Below are positions 1-7,590 of a DNA stretch of 64,000 bases, piece after piece. A model generated the notes under the pieces. It ran no database searches. It saw only the letters and a program-made list of their open reading frames with translations, and was not told the DNA's origin. Source of the stretch: Pseudomonas turukhanskensis (GTDB lineage Bacteria > Pseudomonadota > Gammaproteobacteria > Pseudomonadales > Pseudomonadaceae); NCBI RefSeq assembly GCF_027922365.1, contig NZ_BSFN01000004.1:62001-126000 (forward strand), read 5' to 3'. The position numbers were made by a program, and so were the translations under genes. The stretch's first letter is position 1. Every line of letters begins with the position of its first letter.

Positions 1-455
1 GCGTGATGGGTCTCAGTTGGTACGGCGCCGGCGCCGGCAAGGGCCGCACCGGCTTCTTCCGCGCCAAGCTCAACCATAAAACCAGCCACGACATCGCTTA
101 CGGCCACGGCCCCGGCCGCATGGGCGTGCAGCACGTGGGGCTGTTTGTAAACAATGTGCGCGACGTGGGTGAAACCTACGACCTGGTGCGCAAGCGCGAA
201 CTGCCGATGATGATGACCCTCGGCCAACACGCCCAGGACCCGCATCTGTCGTTCTATCACTTCAATCCGTCCGGTTTCGCCTTTGAAACCATTGCGGAAC
301 TGGAGCCGTGGCAGGGCGACCCCTTCGAACTGAACCCGGAAAAACTTAGCCTGTGGGGCCACGAAATGGTCGGCCCTATTCTCGGCCCCAGCGTAAAAAC
401 CCCGGAAGAAGTGCTCGACGCCGAGTACCTGCCTACGTACCTGGCCAAGCACTGA
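1..455 (+). CDS. ditC: Extradiol ring-cleavage dioxygenase, C-terminal part (DitC-like)
   Basis: This is the C-terminal half of a type I extradiol (VOC-fold) dioxygenase; the gene begins before the window. The visible frame has about 150 codons. GVQHVGLFV supplies the second iron ligand (visible residue about His44). FYHFNPSGFAFE supplies the conserved Tyr/PSGF signature and the Glu ligand (about Glu95). The first His ligand would lie upstream. Family members insert O2 next to a catechol-type diol and open the aromatic ring, using Fe(II). The stop is one base from the ATG of a FAH-family gene, so the two are co-transcribed. Given the neighbours, the likely substrate is the diol made by the ring-hydroxylating dioxygenase at 7591 (DitC acts on the 11,12-diol of 7-oxodehydroabietate). 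Family call is firm; the symbol is inference from synteny. Confidence 0.8.
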   Translation, partial: VMGLSWYGAGAGKGRTGFFRAKLNHKTSHDIAYGHGPGRMGVQHVGLFVNNVRDVGETYDLVRKRELPMMMTLGQHAQDPHLSFYHFNPSGFAFETIAELEPWQGDPFELNPEKLSLWGHEMVGPILGPSVKTPEEVLDAEYLPTYLAKH

Positions 456-456
456 C

Positions 457-1338
457 ATGCGCATTGCGCGAGTAGCAGTTGGCGGTGACGCGTATTGGGC
501 CTTGCTGGAAGCGGAAACCTACCGGCTGCGGCGCATTCACGCGCCGTTTGCCGCCTGGGCAGGGCTTAGCCCGGTAGAGGCCATCCAGGCCTTTGAACTC
601 TCCAATGAGCGCGTGCCGCTGGCCAATGCACGGTTGTTGCCGCCGCTGGAGCCGGGGGCGCGGGTATTTGGCGTGGGGCTGAATTACCTCAGCCATTTGC
701 AACGCCTGGGCAGCGATGCACCGGCGCACCCACTGGCGTATATGAAGCCAGAGTCGGCGCTGATCGGCGCCAATGACGAGATCAGTTACCCACCGCTGAC
801 CGGTCAGCTCGATTACGAGGTGGAGCTCGTGGCGGTGGTCGGTCGGCCCTTGCTGGACGAACCCAAGGCCACTGCCTGCCTGCTCGGTTACACCGTGGGC
901 AATGACATCAGCGCCCGCGATGCCGGCAAGCAGATTGGCCGGCTGGATTTGCTTACGCAAAAAGCCATGGATCGCACCACGCCGGTTGGGCCGTGGATTG
1001 TGACGCCGGATGAGCTGCGGATTAACGGGCAGCCCGCCCTGAATATGCGTTTGAGCGTGAACGAAGACGTGCGCCAGCAGGACAACACTCGGCAGATGAT
1101 CTTCGCCCTGGATGAGTTGCTCAATTACTTGGATGCGCGCATTAGCTTGCGGCCGGGGGATTTGGTGTTTACCGGTTCCAGCCATGGCGTGGGGTTGGAG
1201 ACGGGGCGGTTTTTGCAGCCGGGGGATTTGGTTGAGGCGGAGATTACCGGCGTCGGCCGTTTGCGCAATACGGTGGCGTTGCCACGCCCGTTGAGCCCGG
1301 CGCGCCAGGTTGGGCGGTTGGGGCAGCCTTTGGTTTAG
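457..1338 (+). CDS. Fumarylacetoacetate hydrolase (FAH) family protein
   Basis: This 293-residue protein has a FAH/2-hydroxyhepta-diene-dioate isomerase type C-terminal fold. The metal-binding signature is visible as DYEVELVAVVG (Glu121 and Glu123) followed by GYTVGNDISARD (Asp near 150). Residues 1-70 form the short variable N-terminal part. Family members hydrolyse or decarboxylate C-C bonds in 2,4-dioxo acids, or act as hydratases, isomerases or oxaloacetate decarboxylases. The start is one base after the stop of the extradiol dioxygenase gene, so it probably acts on the ring-fission product. By position it corresponds to the gene I recall as ditD in P. abietaniphila. The exact reaction cannot be told from sequence. 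Confidence 0.85.
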   Translation: MRIARVAVGGDAYWALLEAETYRLRRIHAPFAAWAGLSPVEAIQAFELSNERVPLANARLLPPLEPGARVFGVGLNYLSHLQRLGSDAPAHPLAYMKPESALIGANDEISYPPLTGQLDYEVELVAVVGRPLLDEPKATACLLGYTVGNDISARDAGKQIGRLDLLTQKAMDRTTPVGPWIVTPDELRINGQPALNMRLSVNEDVRQQDNTRQMIFALDELLNYLDARISLRPGDLVFTGSSHGVGLETGRFLQPGDLVEAEITGVGRLRNTVALPRPLSPARQVGRLGQPLV

Positions 1339-1370
1339 TGACAGTCCGTAGATTCATAGTCCCCTGCGAG

Positions 1371-1450
1371 ATTCTGGATTCCCGCCTGCGCGGGAATGAC
1401 TGAGTGCTTGCTTAAACCTCCGCCGTGCCGCGAAGGCGGGGACCCAGAAT
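1371..1450. repeat. Short palindromic intergenic repeats, pair 1
   Basis: The gap between the FAH and MFS genes holds GGATTCCCGCCTGCGCGGG (1376 on) and GAAGGCGGGGACCCAGAAT (1432-1450). The outer arms ATTCTGG and CCAGAAT are inverted. The same two units recur at 11491-11580, and a relative lies near 53655. These look like dispersed GC-rich palindromic elements that can fold as hairpins in read-through RNA. Confidence 0.6.
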
Positions 1451-1474
1451 GCTGAGGCAAGCGAGGTTTTTCTG

Positions 1475-3061
1475 ATGTCTGAAGGCTCCGCTTGGGCGCC
1501 ATTCCGCAACAAGGCCTTCCGCGGCCTCTGGCTGGCCATGGCCATCGTCAACCTGGCGATCTGGATGCAAACGGTCGGCGCCGCCTGGATCATGACCACC
1601 CTCACCACATCGGCGACCATGGTTTCGCTGGTGCAAACCGCCGTCACGCTGCCGGTGTTTCTCTTCGCTTTGCCCGGCGGCGTAATCGCCGACCTGGTGG
1701 ACCGGCGTCGCTGGCTGATCGTCACCCAGGCGTTGATGGTGTTTGCCGGCGTGGTGCTCGCCGTGCTGGCGTACACCGCGCACCTGGACGCCTGGGGCCT
1801 GCTGGCCTTTACCTTTTTGCTTGGCACCGGCAGTGCCCTGGGCATGTCGGCGTGGATGGTCACCATGGTCGGTGTGCTGACGCGCAGCGAAGTGCCGGCC
1901 GCCGTCTCGCTCAACGGCATCGCCATTAACGCCACCCGTGCGCTGGGCCCGGCGCTGGCCGGCGCCCTGATTGCGTACTGGAACACCACTTCGGTGTTTC
2001 TGGTGATTGCCTTGTGCATGCTGGTGGTAATGGTTTTTCTATTTAGCCTGCCGGCCACGCCTCGCCCCGAAGGGTTGCCGCCGGAAACGTTGACCGGCGG
2101 TATGCGCAGCGGCCTGCGCTATATCCGCCATTCGGCCGTTTTATTCAGCGCCTTGCTGCAGGTGTTGGTCTTCACCGGCAGCGCCAGCGCGTTATGGGCG
2201 CTGATGCCTTTAGTGGCGAAACAGGAACTGGGCATGGATGCCGGCGGCTATGGCTTGCTGATGGCGTTCCTCGGTGCCGGCGCGGTGGTGGCAGCGTTGA
2301 ATTTGCCGCGTCTGTATCGGGTAATGGGCCTGCAACGGCTGATCGCCTGCGGCGCCGTGGCGTTTTCGGCGGCGACCTTTACCGCCGCGCTGTCCCATAA
2401 CCGCTATGTGGTGTGCACCATGATGCTATTTGCCGGGGTGGGCTGGATGGCGGTCAACGCCACCATTTCCACCGTGGTGCAAACCTACGCGGCCAATTGG
2501 GTACGCGCGCGGGTGTCGGCGGTGTATGTGCTCACCTTGATGGGCTCGATGGCGGCCGGCGGTGCGGTTTGGGGCGCGTTGGCCGAATATGTCGGCCTGA
2601 ACGAGAGTCTGCTGCTCTCCGGTTTTATGCTGCTGCTGGGCTGCGTGCTGATGCGCAAGGGCCGGGTAGAGCTCGGCCACGAGGCAGACTTCGCCGAGGT
2701 GCAGGTGACCGACAAACTGCAACTGGCCACGCCGGTTGCCCACTCTGATGGGCCGGTGTCGGTGGAGATCGTGTACCAGGTGCCTGCTGGCGAGCTTGAG
2801 GGGTTTCTCTCGGCGGTGTATGCCGTGGGCAAAGCGCGCCGACGCAATGGTGCGCAGAACTGGCGGTTGTACCGCGACATGGCCGATGACCAGCTGTATA
2901 GCGAGCGCTTTATCGTCGAGTCGTGGCTGGACTACTTACGCCAGCAGGCGCGGGTGACCCAGGCCGATTATGTGCAGGAACTCGCGATAGAGCGCTTTCG
3001 CCGCGAAGACGTGGCGCCGCGGCGTTTGATCTATCAACCGCCGGCCGCACATATCGGTTAA
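1475..3061 (+). CDS. ditE: MFS permease with C-terminal dimeric alpha/beta-barrel-like domain (DitE-like)
   Basis: This is a 528-residue major facilitator of the MFS_3 (enterobactin-exporter-like) type. About 12 hydrophobic segments lie within residues 15-400, with the loop motif GGVIADLVDRRRWL after the second segment. A soluble tail of about 110 residues (about 415-528) follows, rich in charged residues, as found in the MFS_3 subgroup with an appended ABM-like domain. The start is the ATG at 1475, preceded by GCGAGG. It lies between the ring-cleavage genes and the IclR regulator, matching the position of the diterpenoid permease gene ditE, so it probably moves the aromatic acid or an intermediate across the inner membrane. 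Direction of transport is not visible. Confidence 0.8.
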   Translation: MSEGSAWAPFRNKAFRGLWLAMAIVNLAIWMQTVGAAWIMTTLTTSATMVSLVQTAVTLPVFLFALPGGVIADLVDRRRWLIVTQALMVFAGVVLAVLAYTAHLDAWGLLAFTFLLGTGSALGMSAWMVTMVGVLTRSEVPAAVSLNGIAINATRALGPALAGALIAYWNTTSVFLVIALCMLVVMVFLFSLPATPRPEGLPPETLTGGMRSGLRYIRHSAVLFSALLQVLVFTGSASALWALMPLVAKQELGMDAGGYGLLMAFLGAGAVVAALNLPRLYRVMGLQRLIACGAVAFSAATFTAALSHNRYVVCTMMLFAGVGWMAVNATISTVVQTYAANWVRARVSAVYVLTLMGSMAAGGAVWGALAEYVGLNESLLLSGFMLLLGCVLMRKGRVELGHEADFAEVQVTDKLQLATPVAHSDGPVSVEIVYQVPAGELEGFLSAVYAVGKARRRNGAQNWRLYRDMADDQLYSERFIVESWLDYLRQQARVTQADYVQELAIERFRREDVAPRRLIYQPPAAHIG

Positions 3062-3089
3062 TTCGTCTGACTCATTCCCAGATAAAACT

Positions 3090-3120
3090 TTGACGGGGTA
3101 AATCATTCTCAGGCTAGAAT
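3090..3120 (+). promoter_or_regulatory. Possible sigma70 promoter of the IclR gene
   Basis: TTGACG (3090-3095) and TAGAAT (3115-3120) lie 31-61 bases before the IclR ATG. The 19-base spacer is longer than the usual 17, so the assignment is tentative. Confidence 0.35.
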
Positions 3121-3150
3121 GCCGGCAACATTAAGTTACCGGGATGCGGC

Positions 3151-3933
3151 ATGGACTCCACAGAAAGCACTGACAGCAAAGCGGCCAACGCCGTCATCGT
3201 AAAACCGGTTGCCAACGCCATTCGCATCCTCCGCCACCTCAGCCAGGTCGGCACGCCCGAACGCTCGGTAGATATCGCCCGCCAACTGGGCATCAACCCC
3301 AGCACCTGTTTCAACATTCTGCGCACCCTGGTGCAGGAAGAGGTGGTGGACTTCAGCGCCATGTCCAAACGCTATTCGGTGGGCCTGGGCCTGGCACGGT
3401 TGGTTGAGCAGCAAATGACCCAAGGCCATCGTGTGCAAATGGCCAAACCCATGCTGCAAAACCTCGCCGCCCGCCTGCGGGTGACCATCACCCTGTGGCG
3501 GCGCATCAGCGCCGATCGCATCGCCATCGTCAGCGCCGCCGCCAGCCCTACCGATGTGCGTATCGACATGGCCGAAGGGCAGCGCCTACCGATTCTGATG
3601 GGCGCCAGTGGCCGCTTATTTGCCACCCTGATGGACCTCGACGACCCTCTGGTACAGGCCGGTTTCGAGAAGATCCGTTGGGCCAGGCCCATGCCGCTTG
3701 ATGATTACAAAAAAGAAGTAAAACTGGCCGGCGAACGCGGCTGGGCGATGGACGATGGGCATTTTTCCATGGGCATTCTGGCCGTCGCAGCGCCCATTTA
3801 TTCGCCGACCAATACCATTGAATTCACCGTGTCAGCCGTGATGTTTCGCGGGCAGCGAGATGACGAAGGGCTGGCGGAGTTGGGTAAGGCGCTGATCACC
3901 TTCTGCGATGAGGTGACCAGCGTTCTTTATTGA
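3151..3933 (+). CDS. ditR: IclR-family transcriptional regulator (DitR-like)
   Basis: This 260-residue protein has the two-domain IclR layout: an N-terminal winged helix-turn-helix (about residues 20-80, with SVDIARQLGINPSTCFNILR as recognition region) and a C-terminal effector-binding domain (about 90-255). Family members bind aromatic or related ligands and activate or repress adjacent catabolic operons. It sits between the permease gene and the convergent thiolase-fold gene, as ditR does in the abietane cluster, where DitR is described as an inducer-dependent activator. Likely targets here are the paired promoter motifs before 5768 and 7591. Family call is firm; target assignment is inference. 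Confidence 0.85.
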   Translation: MDSTESTDSKAANAVIVKPVANAIRILRHLSQVGTPERSVDIARQLGINPSTCFNILRTLVQEEVVDFSAMSKRYSVGLGLARLVEQQMTQGHRVQMAKPMLQNLAARLRVTITLWRRISADRIAIVSAAASPTDVRIDMAEGQRLPILMGASGRLFATLMDLDDPLVQAGFEKIRWARPMPLDDYKKEVKLAGERGWAMDDGHFSMGILAVAAPIYSPTNTIEFTVSAVMFRGQRDDEGLAELGKALITFCDEVTSVLY

Positions 3934-3944
3934 CGCAACTCCCC

Positions 3945-4030
3945 TTGTAGGAGCCAGCTTGCTGGCGAAGCCTGCAAACACCGGTCGCGAATTCCTTTTC
4001 CAGGGTTCGCGACCAAGGTCGCTCCTACAA
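3945..4030. repeat. REP-type inverted repeat (Pseudomonas BIME)
   Basis: TTGTAGGAGCCAGCTTGCTG and a terminal TCGCTCCTACAA form inverted arms around a central TCGCGA-containing stretch. It lies between convergent genes, where it can also act as a bidirectional terminator. Related copies lie at 18984-19055 and 50227-50293. Confidence 0.75.
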
Positions 4031-4040
4031 AAAAACGCAC

Positions 4041-5231
4041 CTATTCCCGCACCAACAACAAACTCCCCCCCAACGGCCCACCCCCTGCCGCCACCGTACT
4101 CACCCGATGTTCCGCCGTCTGTCGGCCCTCAGCACGCCCCCACAGCTGCAAACAGGCTTCATGCAGATAGCCGAGGCCATGGGTGCGGCCGCCGGATAGC
4201 TGCCCGCCATTGGTATTGATCGGCAACTCCCCATCCAGCGCAATCCGCTTGCCGCCTTCAACAAAGGCGCCGCTTTCACCCACCGGGCACAACCCCAATG
4301 CTTCCAGCCAGATCATGGTCAGAATCGAAAACCCGTCATACAGCTGCGCCGAGTCCACATGCTGCGGCGTGTAGTCGGTGCGCGCCCACATCATCTGGCC
4401 GACATCAAAGGCGGCCATCTTGGTTAGGTTGATCTGGTCCCACGACCACGGCTGATTTAGCGCGGCGCCCATGGCTTCGATGCGGATGGGTTTATTCGGC
4501 AGGTCTTGGGCGATATCGCGGCGCGACAGAATGATTGCCGTCGAGGCATCGCAGTGCACATCGCAGTCGAACATCCGTAGTGGTGTGGAGATCATCCGTG
4601 AAGCCATGTAGTCGTCCATGCTCATGGGCGTGCGGAACAAGGCCTTGGGATTGCGCATCGCATTCTGCCGGCAGGTGAGGGCGATCTGCGCCAGCTGCTC
4701 GGGCTGGGTGCCGTATTCGTGAAAGTGGCGCTGCGCATAAAGGGCCATCAGGTTGATGCCCGATTGCACGTTGAACGGCGTAAACCATTGCCAGGCGTAG
4801 CTGCTGTCGCGGCCCTGGGTTTTGTTGGTCAAGGCACCTGCTTGTTTGTTGGTCACCCGTGCCGTGGCTTCGGTGATGGTGCGAAACACCAGCACGTGTT
4901 TGCACAGGCCCGCGGCAATCGCCATGGCGCCGTTGATAACGCCAGCCAGCGGGCCAGGGCCTTCGTAGCCGCCGCCAAACCAGTTCACGTTCAGGCCCAG
5001 GGCACTTTTCAGGGCGCTGGGCCCGACCGGAGAAAACGGGTCGCCATTGTTGTTGTCGCCTGGCCAGCAAGCCACGCCGTCTATATCGCTGCGCTGCAAG
5101 CCAGCATCGGCGATGGCCTCCAGACAGGCATCCAGGGTCAGGCGCATGGCCGACTTGCTCGATGGCCGGCCGATCTCGGATTGGCCGATGCCGGTAATGG
5201 CCACGTCTTTTTCATAACGGTGATCGAACAT
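4041..5231 (-). CDS. ditF: Thiolase-fold lipid-transfer protein lacking thiolase cysteines, probable CoA-thioester aldolase (DitF-like)
   Basis: This 396-residue SCP-x/Ltp-type thiolase-fold protein is not a standard thiolase. The region that normally carries the nucleophilic Cys reads GGGYEGPGPLAG (86-97), and the C-terminal CxG motif is replaced by VAAGGGPLGG (380-389). The motif THGLGYLHE (350-358) keeps the His, and QLYDGF places a Tyr at 299. In steroid retro-aldolases of the Ltp2 type the catalytic residues are two tyrosines in these places, and a DUF35 partner is required. That partner is encoded directly upstream, overlapping by one base. The start chosen is ATG at 5231; a longer frame exists but overlaps the DUF35 gene. 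Probable role: retro-aldol cleavage of a CoA-activated side chain. Confidence 0.8.
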   Translation of the reverse strand: MFDHRYEKDVAITGIGQSEIGRPSSKSAMRLTLDACLEAIADAGLQRSDIDGVACWPGDNNNGDPFSPVGPSALKSALGLNVNWFGGGYEGPGPLAGVINGAMAIAAGLCKHVLVFRTITEATARVTNKQAGALTNKTQGRDSSYAWQWFTPFNVQSGINLMALYAQRHFHEYGTQPEQLAQIALTCRQNAMRNPKALFRTPMSMDDYMASRMISTPLRMFDCDVHCDASTAIILSRRDIAQDLPNKPIRIEAMGAALNQPWSWDQINLTKMAAFDVGQMMWARTDYTPQHVDSAQLYDGFSILTMIWLEALGLCPVGESGAFVEGGKRIALDGELPINTNGGQLSGGRTHGLGYLHEACLQLWGRAEGRQTAEHRVSTVAAGGGPLGGSLLLVRE

Positions 5232-5635
5232 CACTGATCCTTCTCGAAAAGCGGCAACCACACGTCCTCGATATTGAGAAAGCTGACCCGTACAGGCATC
5301 TCGATATGCACATCGGTGACGGGAATGCCCACCACGTTGCTGACGAATTGCAAGCCGGGTTGCTCCACCAGCTCGATGATCGCCACCACATAGGGCACCT
5401 CCAGTTCGGGGTTCCAGGCCTGGTGGTTGATGGTGTAGCTCAGCACCTTGCCCTTGCCGGACACCGCCGTGGGCGTCACCTCGAAGCTGGCGCAATGCGG
5501 GCAGAGCGGGGCTGGCGGGTGGAAAAAGCGGCTGCAACTGGCGCAGTGGTGAATGCGCAGTTCACCCTGTTCCCCGCCTTGCCAGAAGGCGCGGTTATCG
5601 GCGTTGAGTGCAGGCAGTTTTCTAGGCATCGGCAT
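5231..5635 (-). CDS. DUF35 / OB-fold Zn-ribbon protein, partner of the thiolase-fold protein
   Basis: This small protein of 134 residues (from the ATG at 5635; another ATG lies at 5629 and a longer frame opens at 5665) has a rubredoxin-like zinc ribbon with cysteines at 31, 34, 45 and 48 (CASC...CPHC), then an OB-fold segment (about 55-134). DUF35 proteins form complexes with SCP-x/Ltp-type thiolase-fold enzymes and help bind the acyl-CoA substrate. In actinobacterial steroid catabolism the DUF35 domain of ChsH2 is needed for Ltp2 aldolase activity. The stop overlaps the start of the downstream thiolase-fold gene (TGATG), so the two are translationally coupled, supporting a stoichiometric complex. 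Confidence 0.8.
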   Translation of the reverse strand: MPMPRKLPALNADNRAFWQGGEQGELRIHHCASCSRFFHPPAPLCPHCASFEVTPTAVSGKGKVLSYTINHQAWNPELEVPYVVAIIELVEQPGLQFVSNVVGIPVTDVHIEMPVRVSFLNIEDVWLPLFEKDQ

Positions 5636-5655
5636 TCCGCAGACAAGTGTTTGAC

Positions 5656-5667
5656 GTGTGGTCACAC
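5656..5667. promoter_or_regulatory. Short inverted repeat in the divergent DUF35/SDR promoter region
   Basis: GTGTG-GT-CACAC lies between the minus-strand DUF35 gene and the plus-strand SDR gene, about 10 bases from the conserved promoter motif at 5677-5710. It is a possible operator half of a shared control region. It is short, so chance is possible. Confidence 0.3.
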
Positions 5668-5676
5668 AGTATCATT

Positions 5677-5710
5677 TGTACATATATTGGAAAAGTGTCA
5701 TATATTTGCA
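5677..5710 (+). promoter_or_regulatory. Conserved dit-type promoter motif upstream of the SDR/FAH operon
   Basis: TGTACA (5677-5682), an 18-base spacer ending in AAAAGTGTCA, then TATATT (5701-5706) and TGCA. The same arrangement, nearly base for base, occurs at 7518-7550 before the Rieske dioxygenase genes. The -10-like TATATT with a non-consensus TGTACA at -35 suggests activator dependence, plausibly on the IclR regulator encoded at 3151. Confidence 0.6.
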
Positions 5711-5767
5711 CCCAGAAAAGCGCCGCAGACGGTTGTGGCGCTAAAACAACAACAAGAGGATTTCGCG

Positions 5768-6469
5768 ATGTCCCAGTCGTTACTGGACAAGAGGGTAGTC
5801 GTCACCGGCGGCTTTGGCGCCCTGGGCAGCACCCTCGGCAAGTTGCTGGCCGAGCGTGGTGCACGGGTGGCCCTGCTGGACCGCAGCGAGGCGCCGGCGG
5901 CGTTGCTTGCTACCGCCGATCTGATGTGCGTGGGCGGGGTGGACCTGACCTCCGCCGAGTCGGCCAAGGCCGCCTTTGCTCAGGTGCACGAAACACTCGG
6001 AGGCATCGATGGCCTGGTCAATGTGGCCGGCGGCTTTGCCTGGGAAACCCTGGAAGGCGGCAGCCTGGACACCTGGGACCGCCTCTATCAGATGAATGTG
6101 CGCACCGCTGTGGTCAGCTCCCAGGCGGCTTTGGCCTTTCTGCTGGACTCCACGGCCGGGCGTATCGTCAATATCGGCGCCCTGGGCGCGGTGAAAGCCG
6201 GCATGGGCATGGGCGCTTATGCAGCGTCCAAGGCCGGTGTGGCGCGTCTGACCGAGGCGCTGGCTGAAGAATTGAAAGATCGCAACGTCACCGTCAACGC
6301 CGTGCTGCCAAGCATTATCGACACCCCGGCCAACCGCGCCGATATGCCCGATGCCGACAGCAGCCGCTGGGTAACGCCAGCCGCGTTATCGGCCGTGGTC
6401 GCCTTTCTGCTCAGCGACGAAGCTGTGGCCGTAACCGGCGCGCTGCTGCCAGTGAGTGGCCGCGTATGA
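5768..6469 (+). CDS. ditG: Short-chain dehydrogenase/reductase with altered catalytic Ser (DitG-like)
   Basis: This 233-residue SDR has the N-terminal cofactor motif TGGFGALG and the active-site YAASK. The residue 13 positions before the Tyr, normally the catalytic Ser, is Ala here (VNIGALGAVKAG), so catalysis or substrate range may differ from classical SDRs. The start is the ATG at 5768, preceded by AAGAGGA and directly downstream of the conserved promoter motif. The last four bases (ATGA) overlap the start of the next FAH gene, so both are one operon. In the abietane cluster the gene at this place is ditG, a predicted dehydrogenase. It probably oxidises an alcohol or diol intermediate. Confidence 0.8.
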   Translation: MSQSLLDKRVVVTGGFGALGSTLGKLLAERGARVALLDRSEAPAALLATADLMCVGGVDLTSAESAKAAFAQVHETLGGIDGLVNVAGGFAWETLEGGSLDTWDRLYQMNVRTAVVSSQAALAFLLDSTAGRIVNIGALGAVKAGMGMGAYAASKAGVARLTEALAEELKDRNVTVNAVLPSIIDTPANRADMPDADSSRWVTPAALSAVVAFLLSDEAVAVTGALLPVSGRV

Positions 6470-7479
6470 GACTGGTGACGTTTGTAGACGCCATCGGCAT
6501 CGACCGGGCCGGTGCACTGTTGGATAACGACCAACTGGTGCTCGACCTGCAGCGTACCCACCACCTACTGCGTGGCCACGACAGTGCTGCGCTGGTGAGT
6601 ATTCTGGCGCTGGTCGAGGCCGGAGAATCCGGTTTGGAGTTGGCCCGCTGGCTAGTGGCCAAAGCACCCCGGGAGACGGTGCTGGAGCGCCAGAGCGTAA
6701 AACTGCGCGCACCCATTCAGCCACCCCCGCAAATGCGTGACTGCTCCTGCTTTGAGCTGCACCTGAAGCAGAGCTTCGCCGCTGCCCGTCGCGCCCGTGC
6801 CTTGCGCACCGAAGACCCGGAAGCCACCTTGAAGGCTATGAACACCCGCGCCGATGACCGGGTGATCGAAACCTTCAATAAGCAACCCATCTATTACAAA
6901 GGCAACCGCTTTGCCGTGATCGGCAACGACGACGAATTCCTTTGGCCGAGCTTTAGCCGAGCGATGGATTTCGAGCTGGAGTTCGGCTGCTACATCGGCA
7001 AGCGCGGCAAAGACATCAGCCGCGAGGCGGCCCGTCAGCACATCGTCGGCTACACCATCTTCAACGACATGAGCGCCCGCGACGCCCAGGCGCTGGAGAT
7101 GCCCGGCATGCTTGGCCCGGCGAAAAGCAAAGACTTCGATACCGCCAACATCATGGGCCCGTGCCTGGTGACGGCCGACGAGCTGGGCGACCCCTACGAC
7201 TTGAATATGATCGCGCGGGTGAACGGTGAGGAGTGGGGGCGTGGTAACACCCGCGATATGCGCTGGACCTTCGAAGACGTCATCGCCCATGTGTCGCGCT
7301 CGGAAACCCTGTACCCCGGCGAGTTCCTCGGTTCCGGCACGGTGGGCAACGGCTGCGGCCTGGAGCAGCTGCGCTACCTCAAGCCTGGCGATGTGGTGGA
7401 GCTGGAGATTGAAGGCATTGGCGTGCTGCGTACGCAAGCCGGCACTAAGGCGGCGAGCAAAGCAGAACAAACGGCATAA
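6466..7479 (+). CDS. ditH: FAH-family hydrolase/isomerase/decarboxylase (DitH-like)
   Basis: This 337-residue protein has a longer N-terminal domain (about 1-110) and a FAH catalytic domain. Metal ligands are visible in MDFELEFGCYIG and in the following GYTIFNDMSARDAQ. Its length and the two-domain layout are closer to the FAH/isomerase-decarboxylase group than the short FAH genes at 457 and 15533. The start overlaps the SDR stop by four bases. Positionally it equals the gene annotated ditH, a predicted isomerase/decarboxylase acting after ring cleavage. The C-terminal 12 residues are Ala/Lys-rich. The exact reaction is unknown. Confidence 0.8.
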   Translation: MRLVTFVDAIGIDRAGALLDNDQLVLDLQRTHHLLRGHDSAALVSILALVEAGESGLELARWLVAKAPRETVLERQSVKLRAPIQPPPQMRDCSCFELHLKQSFAAARRARALRTEDPEATLKAMNTRADDRVIETFNKQPIYYKGNRFAVIGNDDEFLWPSFSRAMDFELEFGCYIGKRGKDISREAARQHIVGYTIFNDMSARDAQALEMPGMLGPAKSKDFDTANIMGPCLVTADELGDPYDLNMIARVNGEEWGRGNTRDMRWTFEDVIAHVSRSETLYPGEFLGSGTVGNGCGLEQLRYLKPGDVVELEIEGIGVLRTQAGTKAASKAEQTA

Positions 7480-7486
7480 GGCGGAC

Positions 7487-7515
7487 GAATTCACTTACAA
7501 GTCATGAGTGAATTC
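7487..7515. promoter_or_regulatory. Perfect 9-bp inverted repeat upstream of the Rieske dioxygenase operon
   Basis: GAATTCACT (7487-7495) and AGTGAATTC (7507-7515) form a perfect inverted repeat with an 11-base spacer. It ends two bases before the conserved promoter motif at 7518, which is where an activator would bind. It has no T-tract, so an intrinsic terminator of the upstream operon is less likely. Confidence 0.5.
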
Positions 7516-7517
7516 TA

Positions 7518-7550
7518 TGTACAGAAACTAAAAAAGTGTCTTATATTGCA
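7518..7550 (+). promoter_or_regulatory. Conserved dit-type promoter motif upstream of ditA1
   Basis: TGTACA (7518-7523), 18 bases containing AAAAAAGTGTC, then TATATT (7542-7547) and GCA. It matches the element at 5677-5710 in order, spacing and most bases. It lies 41 bases before the dioxygenase start. Confidence 0.6.
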
Positions 7551-7590
7551 TCGCGGCTTACCGCCGTGACGCCCTGAGTAGGAGGCAATC

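Noticed and set aside
1354..2058. Long minus-strand frame (234 codons) opposite the MFS gene
   Set aside because: It is a shadow of the GC-rich permease gene; its translation is rich in Arg, Thr and Ala with no domain pattern and no ribosome site.
5306..5767. Long N-terminal extension of the SDR at 5768
   Set aside because: It runs through the DUF35 gene and the conserved promoter motif; the ribosome site and the SDR cofactor loop fix the start at 5768.
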